DNA of 64,000 nt from Micromonospora chokoriensis (GTDB taxonomy: Bacteria; Actinomycetota; Actinomycetes; Mycobacteriales; Micromonosporaceae): assembly GCF_900091505.1 (NCBI RefSeq), contig NZ_LT607409.1, forward strand, positions 1,612,001-1,676,000, given 5' to 3'. Made by a program: the position numbers and the translations under genes. Of this stretch, positions 9,892 through 17,928 are shown piece after piece (position 1 is the stretch's first letter; each line of letters opens with the position of its first letter). Under the pieces are notes generated by a model, which searched no databases, was not told the DNA's origin, and worked only from the letters and a program-made list of their open reading frames with translations.

Positions 9892-10962
9892 ATGGCGCAG
9901 TTCGTGGACTGGGATCTGGCCGCCGCCACCGCGGGGGCGTTGAGCAAGTCGGGCCCCCGGGTGTCGTACGCCGAGGCCACCGACGTGGTCGGCGACCTGC
10001 GACGGCTGACCGACGAGGCGGCCGGGCACGTGGCCGACTACACGGGGTTGACGGCGCAGGTGTCGCATCCCCCGGTGCGGGTGGTCGACCGCCGCGACTG
10101 GGCGGCGACCAACATCGCCGGCCTCCGCGAGGTGATCACCCCGCTGGTGAGCCGGCTCTCGGGTGACAAGCAGCCCGGCGCGCTGACCGAGGCGATCGGG
10201 TCCAGGTTGACCGGGGTGCAGGCCGGCACGGTGCTGGCCTACCTGTCCGGCCGGGTGCTCGGCCAGTACGAGGTCTTCTCGGCCGACCCGGGTCAGCTGC
10301 TGCTCGTCGCGCCGAACATCGTCGAGGTGGAGCGCAAGCTCGGCGCCGACCCACGGGACTTCCGCCTCTGGGTCTGTCTGCACGAGGTGACCCACCGGAC
10401 CCAGTTCACGGCCGTCCCGTGGATGCGGGCCTACTTCCTGAGCGAGGTGCAGGCGTTCGTCGACGCCTCGTCCAGCGGGAGCGAGCACCTGGTCGAGCGC
10501 TTGCGGCGCGGGGTGGCCACCCTCTCCGAGGCGGTCCGCGACCAGGACAGCCGCACCAGCGTGCTGGATATCGTGCAGACCCCGGCGCAGCGCGCCGTGC
10601 TGGACCGGCTCACCGCGTTGATGACCCTGCTGGAGGGGCACGCCGAGTTCGTCATGGACGGCGTCGGGCCGCAGGTGATCCCGAGCGTGGAGCGGATCCG
10701 GGCGTCGTTCAACCGCCGCCGTGAGGCCGGCAACCCGCTGGAGAAGGCGATCCGCCGGCTGCTCGGGGTGGACGTCAAGATGCGCCAGTACGCCGAGGGG
10801 CGCAAGTTCGTGCACGGTGTGGTGGAGCGGGTCGGCATGGAGGGGTTCAACTCCATCTTCAACTCACCGCTCACGTTGCCCCGGCTGTCGGAGCTGGGCG
10901 ACCCGGACGCGTGGGTCGCCCGGGTGCACGGCCCGGCCGGCACCATCCCGGCCGCTGGCTGA
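9892..10962 (+). CDS. DUF2342 zinc-dependent metalloprotease-like protein
   Basis: A 356-residue protein of the DUF2342 family, which databases link by phylogenetic profile to coenzyme F420-producing actinobacteria. The HEVTH motif at about residues 164-168 (LHEVTHRTQF) is a zincin-type HExxH, and a later segment EGHAEFVMD could supply the third ligand. No signal peptide is seen, so it is probably cytoplasmic. The ATG at 9892 (MAQFVDWDLA) is preferred over an upstream in-frame start because homologs begin there. The gap to tilS is 9 bp, suggesting co-transcription. The substrate is unknown; equivalent to the Rv3626c position in M. tuberculosis. Confidence 0.88.
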   Translation: MAQFVDWDLAAATAGALSKSGPRVSYAEATDVVGDLRRLTDEAAGHVADYTGLTAQVSHPPVRVVDRRDWAATNIAGLREVITPLVSRLSGDKQPGALTEAIGSRLTGVQAGTVLAYLSGRVLGQYEVFSADPGQLLLVAPNIVEVERKLGADPRDFRLWVCLHEVTHRTQFTAVPWMRAYFLSEVQAFVDASSSGSEHLVERLRRGVATLSEAVRDQDSRTSVLDIVQTPAQRAVLDRLTALMTLLEGHAEFVMDGVGPQVIPSVERIRASFNRRREAGNPLEKAIRRLLGVDVKMRQYAEGRKFVHGVVERVGMEGFNSIFNSPLTLPRLSELGDPDAWVARVHGPAGTIPAAG

Positions 10963-10971
10963 CCCCCGCCG

Positions 10972-11964
10972 GTGGCCGCGCTCGCCCCGCCGGTGGCCGC
11001 GATCCGGGTGGCGGTCCGCCGTGCGCTGACCGGTCTGCCCTCGCCTGGGCCGGTGCTGGTCGCCTGCTCGGGCGGCGCCGATTCGCTCGCCCTCGCGGCG
11101 GCCACCGTGTTCGTGGCACCCCGGTTGGGTCGCGACACGGTGCTCGTCAGCGTCGACCACGGCCTGCAGGGCGGCTCCGCGGAGCGCGCCGAGGCGGTGG
11201 CCGGGTGGGCCCGTGAAGCCGGTTTCACGGCCGCGTCGGTGGCCCGGGTGGAGGTGGCGGGGCGTCCGGGTGGGCCGGAGGCGGCTGCCCGGGAGGCGCG
11301 GTACGAGGCGCTGGTCGAGGCCGCCCGGCAGCACGGCGCGGTCGCGGTGCTCACCGGGCACACCCGTGACGACCAGGCGGAGACCGTGCTGCTCGCGCTC
11401 GCCAGGGGCGCCGGACCGCGCGGGCTCGCGGGGATGCCGGCCCGGCGTGAGCTGGGCGGTGTGCCGCTGCTGCGTCCGCTGTTGGAGATCGGCCGGGACG
11501 AGACGCGCGCGGCGTGCGCCGTGCTCGGGTTGAGCCCGTGGCAGGACCCGCACAACACCGACCCGTCGTACGCCCGGTCCCGGGTGCGGGCCGACCTGCT
11601 CCCGGCCTTGGTGCGGGCGCTCGGGCCGGGGGTGGTGGACAACCTCGCGCGTACCGCCCGGTTGGTGGCGGCCGACAACGCCGCGCTCGACGAGTTGGCG
11701 GGGACGGCGCTGGCGGCGGCCCGGCACCCCGACGGAGGACTCTCCGCGCCGGCGTTGCTCGCTCTGACCCCTGCGGTACGCGGCCGGGTGCTGCACGCCT
11801 GGGCGCGGGAGTTGGGCGCCCAGCCGGGTGCGTTGTCGCACCGGCACGTCGGCGCGCTGGACGCTCTGGTCACCGCCTGGCACGGCCAGGGCCCGGCGGA
11901 CCTGCCCGGAGGCGTCCGGATTCTCCGCCGCGCCGATCGGCTGCAACCCGTAGCCGTCGGCTGA
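10972..11964 (+). CDS. tilS: tRNA(Ile)-lysidine synthase
   Basis: A 330-residue cytoplasmic N-type ATP pyrophosphatase that converts the wobble C34 of the CAU-anticodon isoleucine tRNA to lysidine. The PP-loop is SGGADS at residues 33-38, and the second conserved motif GHTRDDQAETVLLAL is intact. The length fits the short actinobacterial form, which lacks part of the C-terminal domains of the E. coli enzyme. The GTG at 10972 is 9 bp after the DUF2342 stop. Its C-terminus converges on the regulator gene. Confidence 0.95.
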   Translation: MAALAPPVAAIRVAVRRALTGLPSPGPVLVACSGGADSLALAAATVFVAPRLGRDTVLVSVDHGLQGGSAERAEAVAGWAREAGFTAASVARVEVAGRPGGPEAAAREARYEALVEAARQHGAVAVLTGHTRDDQAETVLLALARGAGPRGLAGMPARRELGGVPLLRPLLEIGRDETRAACAVLGLSPWQDPHNTDPSYARSRVRADLLPALVRALGPGVVDNLARTARLVAADNAALDELAGTALAAARHPDGGLSAPALLALTPAVRGRVLHAWARELGAQPGALSHRHVGALDALVTAWHGQGPADLPGGVRILRRADRLQPVAVG

Positions 11965-12023
11965 AACGCCGGCCGGCGGTACCCGTCGCCCGCCCGCCCG
12001 GGCCGTGGTCGGCGGAGTGGCGG

Positions 12024-12986
12024 TCAGCCGCTGTGTGCCCGGTCCCGGAAGGTGGTCCGGTAGCTGTGGGGGGTGGCACCGACCCGGCGGCTGAAGTGGT
12101 GGCGCAGCGCCGCCGCGTCGCCGAAGCCGGCCTGGTCGGCGACTGCCTCGACGCTCAACGGGGTCTCCTCCAGCAGCCGCCGGGCCAGTAGCACCCGTTG
12201 GTTGGTGAGCCAGTCGTGCGGGGTGGTGCCGGTCTCGGCGCGGAAGCGGCGGGCGAACGTGCGGGGTGCCATGCCGGCGCGCGCGGCCAACTCCTCCACG
12301 GTGATCGCCCGGTCCAGGTGGCCCATCAGCCACTCCAGGACCGGCTCCAGGGTGGGTGCCTCGGGTGCCTTCGGGATGGGCGCCTCGACGTACTGGGACT
12401 GGCCGCCGTCACGGTGCGGCGGGACCACCATCCGCCGGGCCAGCCGGGTCGCGGTGGCCGAGCCGTGCTCCTGGCGGATCAGGTGCAGGCAGGCGTCGAT
12501 GCCGGCGGCCGTGCCGGCGCTGGTGAGCAGCCGACCGTCCTGGACGTAGAGCGAGTTGCACCGCACGCGGGCGCGGGGGTGCCGGTGTTGCAGCTCGTCG
12601 ACGTGCCGCCAGTGGGTCGTGCACTCCCGGTCGTCGAGCAGCCCGGCCTCGCCGAGCAGGAAGGCCCCGGAGCAGACGCTGAACAGGTACGCCCCACGCG
12701 CGTCGGCACGGCGGAGCGCGTCGAGCACCGGGCCGGGGACGGTGGTGCCCTGGCTGTGTGCGGGTACGGCGACCAGGTCGGCCTCGTCGACCGGGCCGAG
12801 GTCGGCGTGTGGCGTGAGGTGGAAGCCGGACGACGTACGCACCGGAGCGCCGTCGGGGCTGCACACCTGGAAGCGGTAGCCGGGGAATCCGTCGGCGGTG
12901 CGGTCGGTGCCGAACACCTCGGCGAGCACGCCGAGCTCGAACGGAGCGACGTGGTCGAGGGCGAGGACGGCAACGGATCGGAGCAT
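12024..12986 (-). CDS. GlxA-type transcriptional regulator (DJ-1/PfpI plus AraC HTH)
   Basis: A 320-residue regulator. Residues ~1-180 form a DJ-1/PfpI-like sensing domain, with the nucleophile-elbow-like segment YLFSVCSGAFLLGEAGLL. Residues ~215-315 form two AraC-type helix-turn-helix motifs (TVEELAARAGMAPRTFARRF and SVEAVADQAGFGDAAALRHH). The ATG at 12986 gives the usual family length. It has no operon partner: tilS converges on it and a short ORF diverges, so autoregulation or control of the divergent region is possible. The inducer cannot be predicted. It interrupts the otherwise conserved tilS-hpt neighbourhood. Confidence 0.92.
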   Translation of the reverse strand: MLRSVAVLALDHVAPFELGVLAEVFGTDRTADGFPGYRFQVCSPDGAPVRTSSGFHLTPHADLGPVDEADLVAVPAHSQGTTVPGPVLDALRRADARGAYLFSVCSGAFLLGEAGLLDDRECTTHWRHVDELQHRHPRARVRCNSLYVQDGRLLTSAGTAAGIDACLHLIRQEHGSATATRLARRMVVPPHRDGGQSQYVEAPIPKAPEAPTLEPVLEWLMGHLDRAITVEELAARAGMAPRTFARRFRAETGTTPHDWLTNQRVLLARRLLEETPLSVEAVADQAGFGDAAALRHHFSRRVGATPHSYRTTFRDRAHSG

Positions 12987-13007
12987 GTGACGAGGGTAAC
13001 CCGACAG

Positions 13008-13044
13008 GTGGCAGTAAATCGATGGTCACTGGCATTCCTGCCAC
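13008..13044. promoter_or_regulatory. Inverted repeat upstream of the GlxA-type regulator
   Basis: GTGGCAG (13008-13014) and CTGCCAC (13038-13044) are inverted 7-mers, with a further TGGCA at 13030-13034 that makes a small second palindrome with TGCCA. The position, 22 bp upstream of the regulator start, suits an autoregulatory operator; this is inference only. Confidence 0.27.
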
Positions 13045-13136
13045 TGTCCGGACGGTTCGGGTGGGCGCAGACTGGTCTCAGTCCGGTGCGCACCGGCGGC
13101 GAAACCGACAGCAACCATGCGAAAGTGAGCGCCGCC

Positions 13137-13274
13137 ATGGAGTTCCTGTTCCTTCTCCTGTTCCTCGTCCTGCTCGCCGCCGCGTCGGCGGCCGGGCTCA
13201 CCGCGGACAGCCACGATTCGGCCGACTGGAAGCCCAGCGATGACGGTCGCCGATGGCGTTCCCGTACCAACTGA
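13137..13274 (+). CDS. Small single-TM peptide, 45 aa
   Basis: The ATG at 13137 opens a 45-codon frame. The N-terminus is almost purely hydrophobic (MEFLFLLLFLVLLAAASAAG), followed by a polar tail rich in Asp, Ser and Arg that ends RRWRSRTN. This fits a membrane-anchored small protein with a short tail. The upstream GAAAGTGAG is a weak Shine-Dalgarno sequence. It is not overlapped by a better gene and lies 99 bp before hpt. I do not recognise a family. Confidence 0.5.
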   Translation: MEFLFLLLFLVLLAAASAAGLTADSHDSADWKPSDDGRRWRSRTN

Positions 13275-13283
13275 TGTGATTAG

Positions 13284-13294
13284 CGCAATTTGCG
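13284..13294. promoter_or_regulatory. AT-rich palindrome upstream of hpt
   Basis: CGCAATTTGCG, with 5-bp arms, sits in a locally AT-rich stretch (GATTAGCGCAATTTGCGTAG) about 80 bp before hpt. It may mark the hpt promoter or an operator. Confidence 0.27.
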
Positions 13295-13373
13295 TAGAAA
13301 ATCCTTGGCGGGACCGCGCCAAAAGGTGCGGCCCCGCCGACGGAGGCCATCCGACGTACGGCAGGCTAGGAGC

Positions 13374-13949
13374 ATGGCTGACGGCTCCTGGTACGACGCC
13401 GACATCGACCACGTGATCATTTCCGAGGCGCAGATCCGCGAGAAGACGGCGGAGCTCGCCAAGCAGGTCTCCGCCGACTACGCCCACGTGGGCGACGGAC
13501 TGCTGCTGGTGTGCGTACTCAAGGGTGCGGTGATGTTCATGGCGGACTTCGCCCGGGCGTTGGGCCGCAACGGCCCGCCGGCCGAGCTGGACTTCATGGC
13601 CATCTCCTCCTACGGCCAGGGCACCACCTCGTCCGGTGTGGTCCGCATCCTCAAGGACCTGGACCGGGACATCGCCGGTCGGCACGTGGTGGTCGTCGAG
13701 GACATCGTCGACTCCGGGCTCACCCTCTCCTGGCTGCTGCGCTACCTGGAGTCGCGCTCGGCAGCGAGCGTCGAGGTGGTCGCGCTGTTCCGTAAGCCGG
13801 ACGCGGTCAAGGTGCCGGTCCCGGTGAAGTACGTCGGCTTCGACATCCCCACCGAGTTCGTGGTCGGGTACGGCCTGGACTTCGGTGAGCGCTACCGGGA
13901 GCTGCCGTACGTCGGCGTGCTCAAGCCCGAGGTCTACGCCCGCTCCTGA
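13374..13949 (+). CDS. hpt: Hypoxanthine phosphoribosyltransferase
   Basis: A 191-residue cytoplasmic purine salvage enzyme that transfers phosphoribose from PRPP to hypoxanthine (and usually guanine). The PRPP-binding motif VVVVEDIVDSGLTLSWLL lies near residues 103-120. The preceding LDFMAISSYGQGT loop and the C-terminal VGYGLDFGERYRELPYVGVL segment are family-typical. The ATG at 13374 follows AGGCTAGGAGC and gives the standard length. The tilS-hpt-ftsH order is conserved in Actinobacteria, here with the regulator inserted. Confidence 0.97.
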   Translation: MADGSWYDADIDHVIISEAQIREKTAELAKQVSADYAHVGDGLLLVCVLKGAVMFMADFARALGRNGPPAELDFMAISSYGQGTTSSGVVRILKDLDRDIAGRHVVVVEDIVDSGLTLSWLLRYLESRSAASVEVVALFRKPDAVKVPVPVKYVGFDIPTEFVVGYGLDFGERYRELPYVGVLKPEVYARS

Positions 13950-14370
13950 CGTCCCGGCCGTGAGCCGTCGCGGCGGCTCGGTGGCGGCGCGAGGCCCATT
14001 CGCATCGGCATCCATCAAGCCGACGTTCAGCGCGCTCTCAGGTGTTGCGGTTACCGTGGAGCACGGTGGCCCGGAGGTTACTCCGCGTCCGACCCCCTCG
14101 ACCGCGTGACCGGGCGTTCGGGTGGCCGGGCCGGACTCCCTGCCACGCCGGTGACGACCCGGGGCGTTTGACGGCGCACGACTGCGGGGCTCGCAAGCTC
14201 ACTCCTCGCGTACACGGTGTACCGTCGAATGACCGCGGCGCGGCAGTTTTCGCGCCTCGGGGTCGAGGCCGGCCCGCACGGCGGCTCCGGCCGCCGCACA
14301 CGCGGCGACACCATCAGACGGTCAGGACGTCGATCAGGAGGATGCGGGCGCCTCGGCGCTCGACAACAGC
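13950..14370. other. 421-bp intergenic region upstream of ftsH
   Basis: No convincing gene on either strand. It should contain the ftsH promoter. Visible structures are the palindrome at 14210-14222 and a strong AGGAGG at 14336-14341, which is followed immediately by an out-of-frame ATG instead of the ftsH start. Confidence 0.6.
14210..14222. promoter_or_regulatory. Palindrome GTACACGGTGTAC upstream of ftsH
   Basis: Perfect 6-bp arms around a central G, 149 bp before the ftsH ATG. The symmetry and promoter-proximal position suggest a dimeric repressor site. No specific regulator is identified. Confidence 0.35.
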
Positions 14371-16389
14371 ATGGAACGTACGCGTTTCTTCCGCCGACCG
14401 GTGGTCTGGATCATCCTGGTCATCCTCGGCGCCGTTGTGCTCAGTCAACTGTTCACCGCTGGTCCCAGCTACCACCGCGTGGACACTTCCGTTGCGCTCG
14501 ATCAGCTGCACACCGCCAAGATCAACAAGGTCGTCTTCCAGGACAAGGAGCAGACGGTCCAACTGGACCTCGCTCAGAAGACGAAGTTCGGCAAGACCGA
14601 GACCGACCGGATCGAGGCCCAGTTCCCGTACCAGGCCGGCGACCAGATCTGGAACGAGGTGCTGGACGCCAAGGCGGCCAACCGGGTCACCGGCCCGGCC
14701 GATGTCAAGGTCTCCTCGGACAGCATCTGGGTGAGCCTGCTGGTCAACCTGCTGCCGATCGCGCTACTCGTCCTTCTGCTGCTGTTCTTCATGTCGCAGA
14801 TGCAGGGCGGCGGCTCCCGGGTGCTCAACTTCGGCAAGTCCAAGGCGAAGATGATCACCAAGGACACCCCGAAGACGACCTTCGCGGACGTCGCGGGTGC
14901 CGAGGAGGCCGTCGAGGAGCTGCACGAGATCAAGGACTTCCTGCAGAACCCGGCGAAGTACCAGGCTCTGGGCGCCAAGATCCCGAAGGGCGTGCTGCTG
15001 TTCGGCCCGCCCGGCACCGGGAAGACCCTGCTGGCCCGCGCGGTCGCCGGCGAGGCCGGGGTGCCCTTCTACTCCATCTCCGGCTCGGACTTCGTGGAGA
15101 TGTTCGTCGGTGTCGGCGCGAGCCGGGTCCGCGACCTCTTCGAGCAGGCCAAGGCGAACGCCCCGGCGATCGTCTTCGTCGACGAGATCGACGCCGTCGG
15201 CCGGCACCGTGGCGCCGGCATGGGCGGCGGTCACGACGAGCGCGAGCAGACGCTCAACCAGCTGCTCGTCGAGATGGACGGCTTCGACACCAAGGGTGGG
15301 GTCATCCTGATCGCCGCCACCAACCGGCCGGACATCCTCGACCCGGCGCTGCTGCGCCCGGGCCGGTTCGACAGGCAGATCCCGGTGGACGCCCCCGACA
15401 TGGAGGGCCGCAAGGCCATCCTGCGGGTGCACGCCAAGGGCAAGCCGTTCACCCCCGACGTCGACCTCGACTCGGTGGCACGGCGTACCCCGGGCTTCAG
15501 CGGCGCCGACCTGGCCAACGTGATCAACGAGTCGGCCCTGCTCACCGCCCGCAAGGACCAGCGCGCCATCACCAACGACTCGCTGGAAGAGTCGATCGAC
15601 CGCGTGATCGCAGGTCCGCAGCGACGGACCCGCGTGATGAGCGACCAGGAAAAGAAGATCACCGCGTACCACGAGGGTGGGCACGCGCTGGTCGCCTGGG
15701 CGCTGCCGCACGCCGCGCCGGTGCACAAGGTGACGATCCTGTCGCGTGGCCGCTCGCTGGGCCACACCCTGGTGCTCCCCACCGAGGACAAGTACACCCA
15801 GACGCGCGCCGAAATGATCGACACCCTGGCGTACGCGCTGGGCGGTCGGGCCGCCGAGGAGCTGGTCTTCCACGAGCCCACCACCGGTGCCGGCAACGAC
15901 ATCGAGAAGGCCACCCAACTGGCCCGCGCGATGATCACCCAGTACGGCATGAGCTCCAAGCTCGGCGCGATCAAGTACGGCACCAGCGGAGACGAGCCGT
16001 TCCTCGGCCGCAACATGGGCCACGAGCGGGACTACTCGGACTCGGTGGCCGCCGAGATCGACGGCGAGATGCGGGCACTGGTCGAGCTGGCGCACGACGA
16101 GGCCTGGGAGATCCTGGTGGAATACCGGGACGTCCTGGACAACATCGTGCTCGAGCTGATGGAGAAGGAAACCCTCTCCACCGCCGACATGGCGCGGATC
16201 TGCTCCCGGGTGGTCAAGCGCCCGCCGCTGGCCCCGTACAACGGCTTCGGCAAGCGCCAGCCCTCCACCGAGCCGCCCGTGCTCACCCCCGCGGAGAAGG
16301 ACAAGCTCAAGGCGCAGGCCCAGGCTGACGGCGCGCAGGCGTCGGTCGGCGGTGGGGCGCCGTCCAACAACTCGGACGGCACGCACTGA
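14371..16389 (+). CDS. ftsH: ATP-dependent zinc metalloprotease FtsH
   Basis: A 672-residue membrane AAA+ protease that degrades misfolded membrane and short-lived proteins. Two TM helices (about 12-32 and 113-135) flank a periplasmic domain. The Walker A GPPGTGKT starts near 212, followed by [10 protein letters not shown] (Walker B) and the SRH region. The zinc site HEGGH is at 434-438, with [10 protein letters not shown] later supplying the third ligand. The usual HEAGH is HEGGH here, still a valid HExxH. The Gly/Ser-rich C-tail is variable. The chosen ATG lacks a close Shine-Dalgarno sequence; the AGGAGG lies about 29 bp upstream. The stop codon overlaps a possible folE start. Confidence 0.97.
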   Translation: MERTRFFRRPVVWIILVILGAVVLSQLFTAGPSYHRVDTSVALDQLHTAKINKVVFQDKEQTVQLDLAQKTKFGKTETDRIEAQFPYQAGDQIWNEVLDAKAANRVTGPADVKVSSDSIWVSLLVNLLPIALLVLLLLFFMSQMQGGGSRVLNFGKSKAKMITKDTPKTTFADVAGAEEAVEELHEIKDFLQNPAKYQALGAKIPKGVLLFGPPGTGKTLLARAVAGEAGVPFYSISGSDFVEMFVGVGASRVRDLFEQAKANAPAIVFVDEIDAVGRHRGAGMGGGHDEREQTLNQLLVEMDGFDTKGGVILIAATNRPDILDPALLRPGRFDRQIPVDAPDMEGRKAILRVHAKGKPFTPDVDLDSVARRTPGFSGADLANVINESALLTARKDQRAITNDSLEESIDRVIAGPQRRTRVMSDQEKKITAYHEGGHALVAWALPHAAPVHKVTILSRGRSLGHTLVLPTEDKYTQTRAEMIDTLAYALGGRAAEELVFHEPTTGAGNDIEKATQLARAMITQYGMSSKLGAIKYGTSGDEPFLGRNMGHERDYSDSVAAEIDGEMRALVELAHDEAWEILVEYRDVLDNIVLELMEKETLSTADMARICSRVVKRPPLAPYNGFGKRQPSTEPPVLTPAEKDKLKAQAQADGAQASVGGGAPSNNSDGTH

Positions 16390-16472
16390 GCAACGACCCG
16401 ACGGCCAGCTCCCCCCACCGGGAGCTGGCCGTCTCCGCGACCGAACCCGACGGCGACGACGAGCTGGACTAC

Positions 16473-17090
16473 GTGGCCGCGCGGCTGATCAGCGGCAAGC
16501 TGACCGGCCGCCCGGTCGAGGACGCCGTCGACCTGGGCCGCATCGAGAAAGCCGTCCGCGAGATCCTGATCGCGGTCGGTGAGGACCCGGACCGCGACGG
16601 GCTCCAACAGACCCCGGCCCGGGTCGCCCGCGCGTACGCCGAACTCTTCGCCGGGCTGCGGGTCGACCCGGCGCAGGTCCTCAGCACCACCTTCGAGGCC
16701 AACCACGAAGAGCTGGTGATCGTCCGGGACATCGACGTGATGAGCCTCTGCGAGCATCACCTGCTGCCGTTCCGGGGCAGCGCCCACATCGGCTACATTC
16801 CCGGCCCGGACGGGCGGATCACCGGCCTGTCCAAACTGGCCCGGCTGGTCGAGGTCTTCGCCCGTCGACCCCAGGTGCAGGAACGGCTCACCTCACAGGT
16901 CGCCGACCTGCTGATGAGCAAACTCGAACCACGCGGGGTCGTCGTGGTGCTCGAATGCGAGCACATGTGCATGGCGATGCGCGGCATCCAGAAGTCCGGT
17001 GCCAAGACCATCACGTCGGCGGTACGCGGCATCCTGCAGTCGGACTCGAAGTCACGGGCCGAGGCGATGGCACTGATCATCCCCCGCTGA
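16473..17090 (+). CDS. folE: GTP cyclohydrolase I
   Basis: A 205-residue enzyme (from GTG 16473) that converts GTP to dihydroneopterin triphosphate, the first step of folate synthesis. Zinc ligands are visible in [10 protein letters not shown] and [12 protein letters not shown], and [13 protein letters not shown] is also conserved. The frame stays open upstream to a CTG at 16386 overlapping the ftsH TGA; that extension would add 29 residues ([15 protein letters not shown] and onward) and couple folE to ftsH. I keep GTG because it is the first standard start, but it lacks a clear Shine-Dalgarno sequence. folP, its usual neighbour, is 13 kb away. Confidence 0.95.
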   Translation: MAARLISGKLTGRPVEDAVDLGRIEKAVREILIAVGEDPDRDGLQQTPARVARAYAELFAGLRVDPAQVLSTTFEANHEELVIVRDIDVMSLCEHHLLPFRGSAHIGYIPGPDGRITGLSKLARLVEVFARRPQVQERLTSQVADLLMSKLEPRGVVVVLECEHMCMAMRGIQKSGAKTITSAVRGILQSDSKSRAEAMALIIPR

Positions 17091-17105
17091 CCCACCGACA
17101 CACCA

Positions 17106-17137
17106 CGGCCGGCCGACCCCTCCGGGACGGCCGGCCG
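17106..17137. terminator. Bidirectional hairpin between folE and the next leftward gene
   Basis: CGGCCGGCCG at 17106-17115 and again at 17128-17137 form a 10-bp stem with a 12-base loop, in the 90-bp gap between convergent stops. There is no T-run, as usual in high-GC Actinobacteria. Confidence 0.5.
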
Positions 17138-17180
17138 GTGCCGTTCCCGCCCCGACCTCGCCCCGCGCAGCCCTCGCTGG

Positions 17181-17900
17181 TCAGCCGGCGAGCAGAGCCA
17201 GCAGCAGACCGGCCGTGACCAGCACCGCCGGCACCAGACACACCAGCGCACCGAAGCGCTTCGTACGGTCCAACCGCTCGGTCGGAGCGACGCGGAACAG
17301 CCGGCCGATGCCGACCCACCCGGCGACGAACGCGACCGCCGGCATCGGCAGCCCACAGATCAGCGCCGCCACGGTGGCCGGCCCGATGCCCGTGGCCGCA
17401 TACACCGCGACCTGGATCAGCGGCACCACCAGCGCCAACGGCCCGTACACCAGAAGGTTGCGCAGCCGGGCCGGCCAATACACCGGCCGGAACCGGCTCC
17501 GCGTGCCCAGCGCCGCGTCTGCCGCCTCGGCCCGCCCCCGCGCGGCCCGCAGCGCCGCCAGCACCGCCGCCGGGCCGCCCGCCATCGACCGGGCCGCCTC
17601 GGTCAGCTCCGGCGGCGACGGCACCAGGGAGATCGCCGGTACGCCCAACTCCCGCAGTCGCTCCTGCTGACTCGCCAGCCCGGTCCGGACCGCCGTCAGC
17701 TCCTCCCGGGCGGCCTCGGCCGACCGGGCCTGCTCACCGGCGGCGGCAGCCGCGCTGCGGCGTACCCCATCCAGCTGACGCGCCGCGGCCAGGTACTCCG
17801 CCCAGACCGTGCTCGGCTCGATCGCCGTCGGCGTTACCTGACCGTTCGCCGACGCGGCCCGCTGCCGCCCCAGCCCGGTCACCGTCGCGTTCGGACCCAC
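17181..17900 (-). CDS. Unknown coiled-coil/membrane protein paired with an FtsK-like gene
   Basis: A 239-residue protein I do not recognise. Residues ~20-90 are Ala/Glu/Arg-rich and likely a coiled coil. After residue ~135 there are three or four hydrophobic segments (LVYGPLALVVPLIQVAVYAA, ICGLPMPAVAFVAGWVGIG, FGALVCLVPAVLVTAGLLLA), so the C-terminal half is in the membrane. I chose GTG 17900 (VGPNATV) because GGGAGG lies seven bases upstream; GTG 17924 is an alternative that would start 4 bp after the upstream gene. Together with that gene it forms a two-gene unit, suggesting a membrane partner for the FtsK-like protein. Confidence 0.8.
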   Translation of the reverse strand: MGPNATVTGLGRQRAASANGQVTPTAIEPSTVWAEYLAAARQLDGVRRSAAAAAGEQARSAEAAREELTAVRTGLASQQERLRELGVPAISLVPSPPELTEAARSMAGGPAAVLAALRAARGRAEAADAALGTRSRFRPVYWPARLRNLLVYGPLALVVPLIQVAVYAATGIGPATVAALICGLPMPAVAFVAGWVGIGRLFRVAPTERLDRTKRFGALVCLVPAVLVTAGLLLALLAG

Positions 17901-17928
17901 CTCGACACCTCCCGCTCGCGCCACCGGG

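Noticed and set aside
7912..10815. 967-codon leftward open frame across dacB and the DUF2342 gene
   Set aside because: Spans two real genes and an intergenic gap; low-complexity His/Arg/Gly-rich translation with no motif.
11967..11978. CGCCGGCCGGCG palindrome between tilS and the GlxA-type regulator
   Set aside because: Twelve-base GC palindromes are common by chance in this composition and there is no loop for a terminator hairpin.
14217..16328. 703-codon plus-strand frame over ftsH
   Set aside because: Out-of-frame shadow; FtsH in the other frame has all catalytic motifs, so no frameshift is needed.
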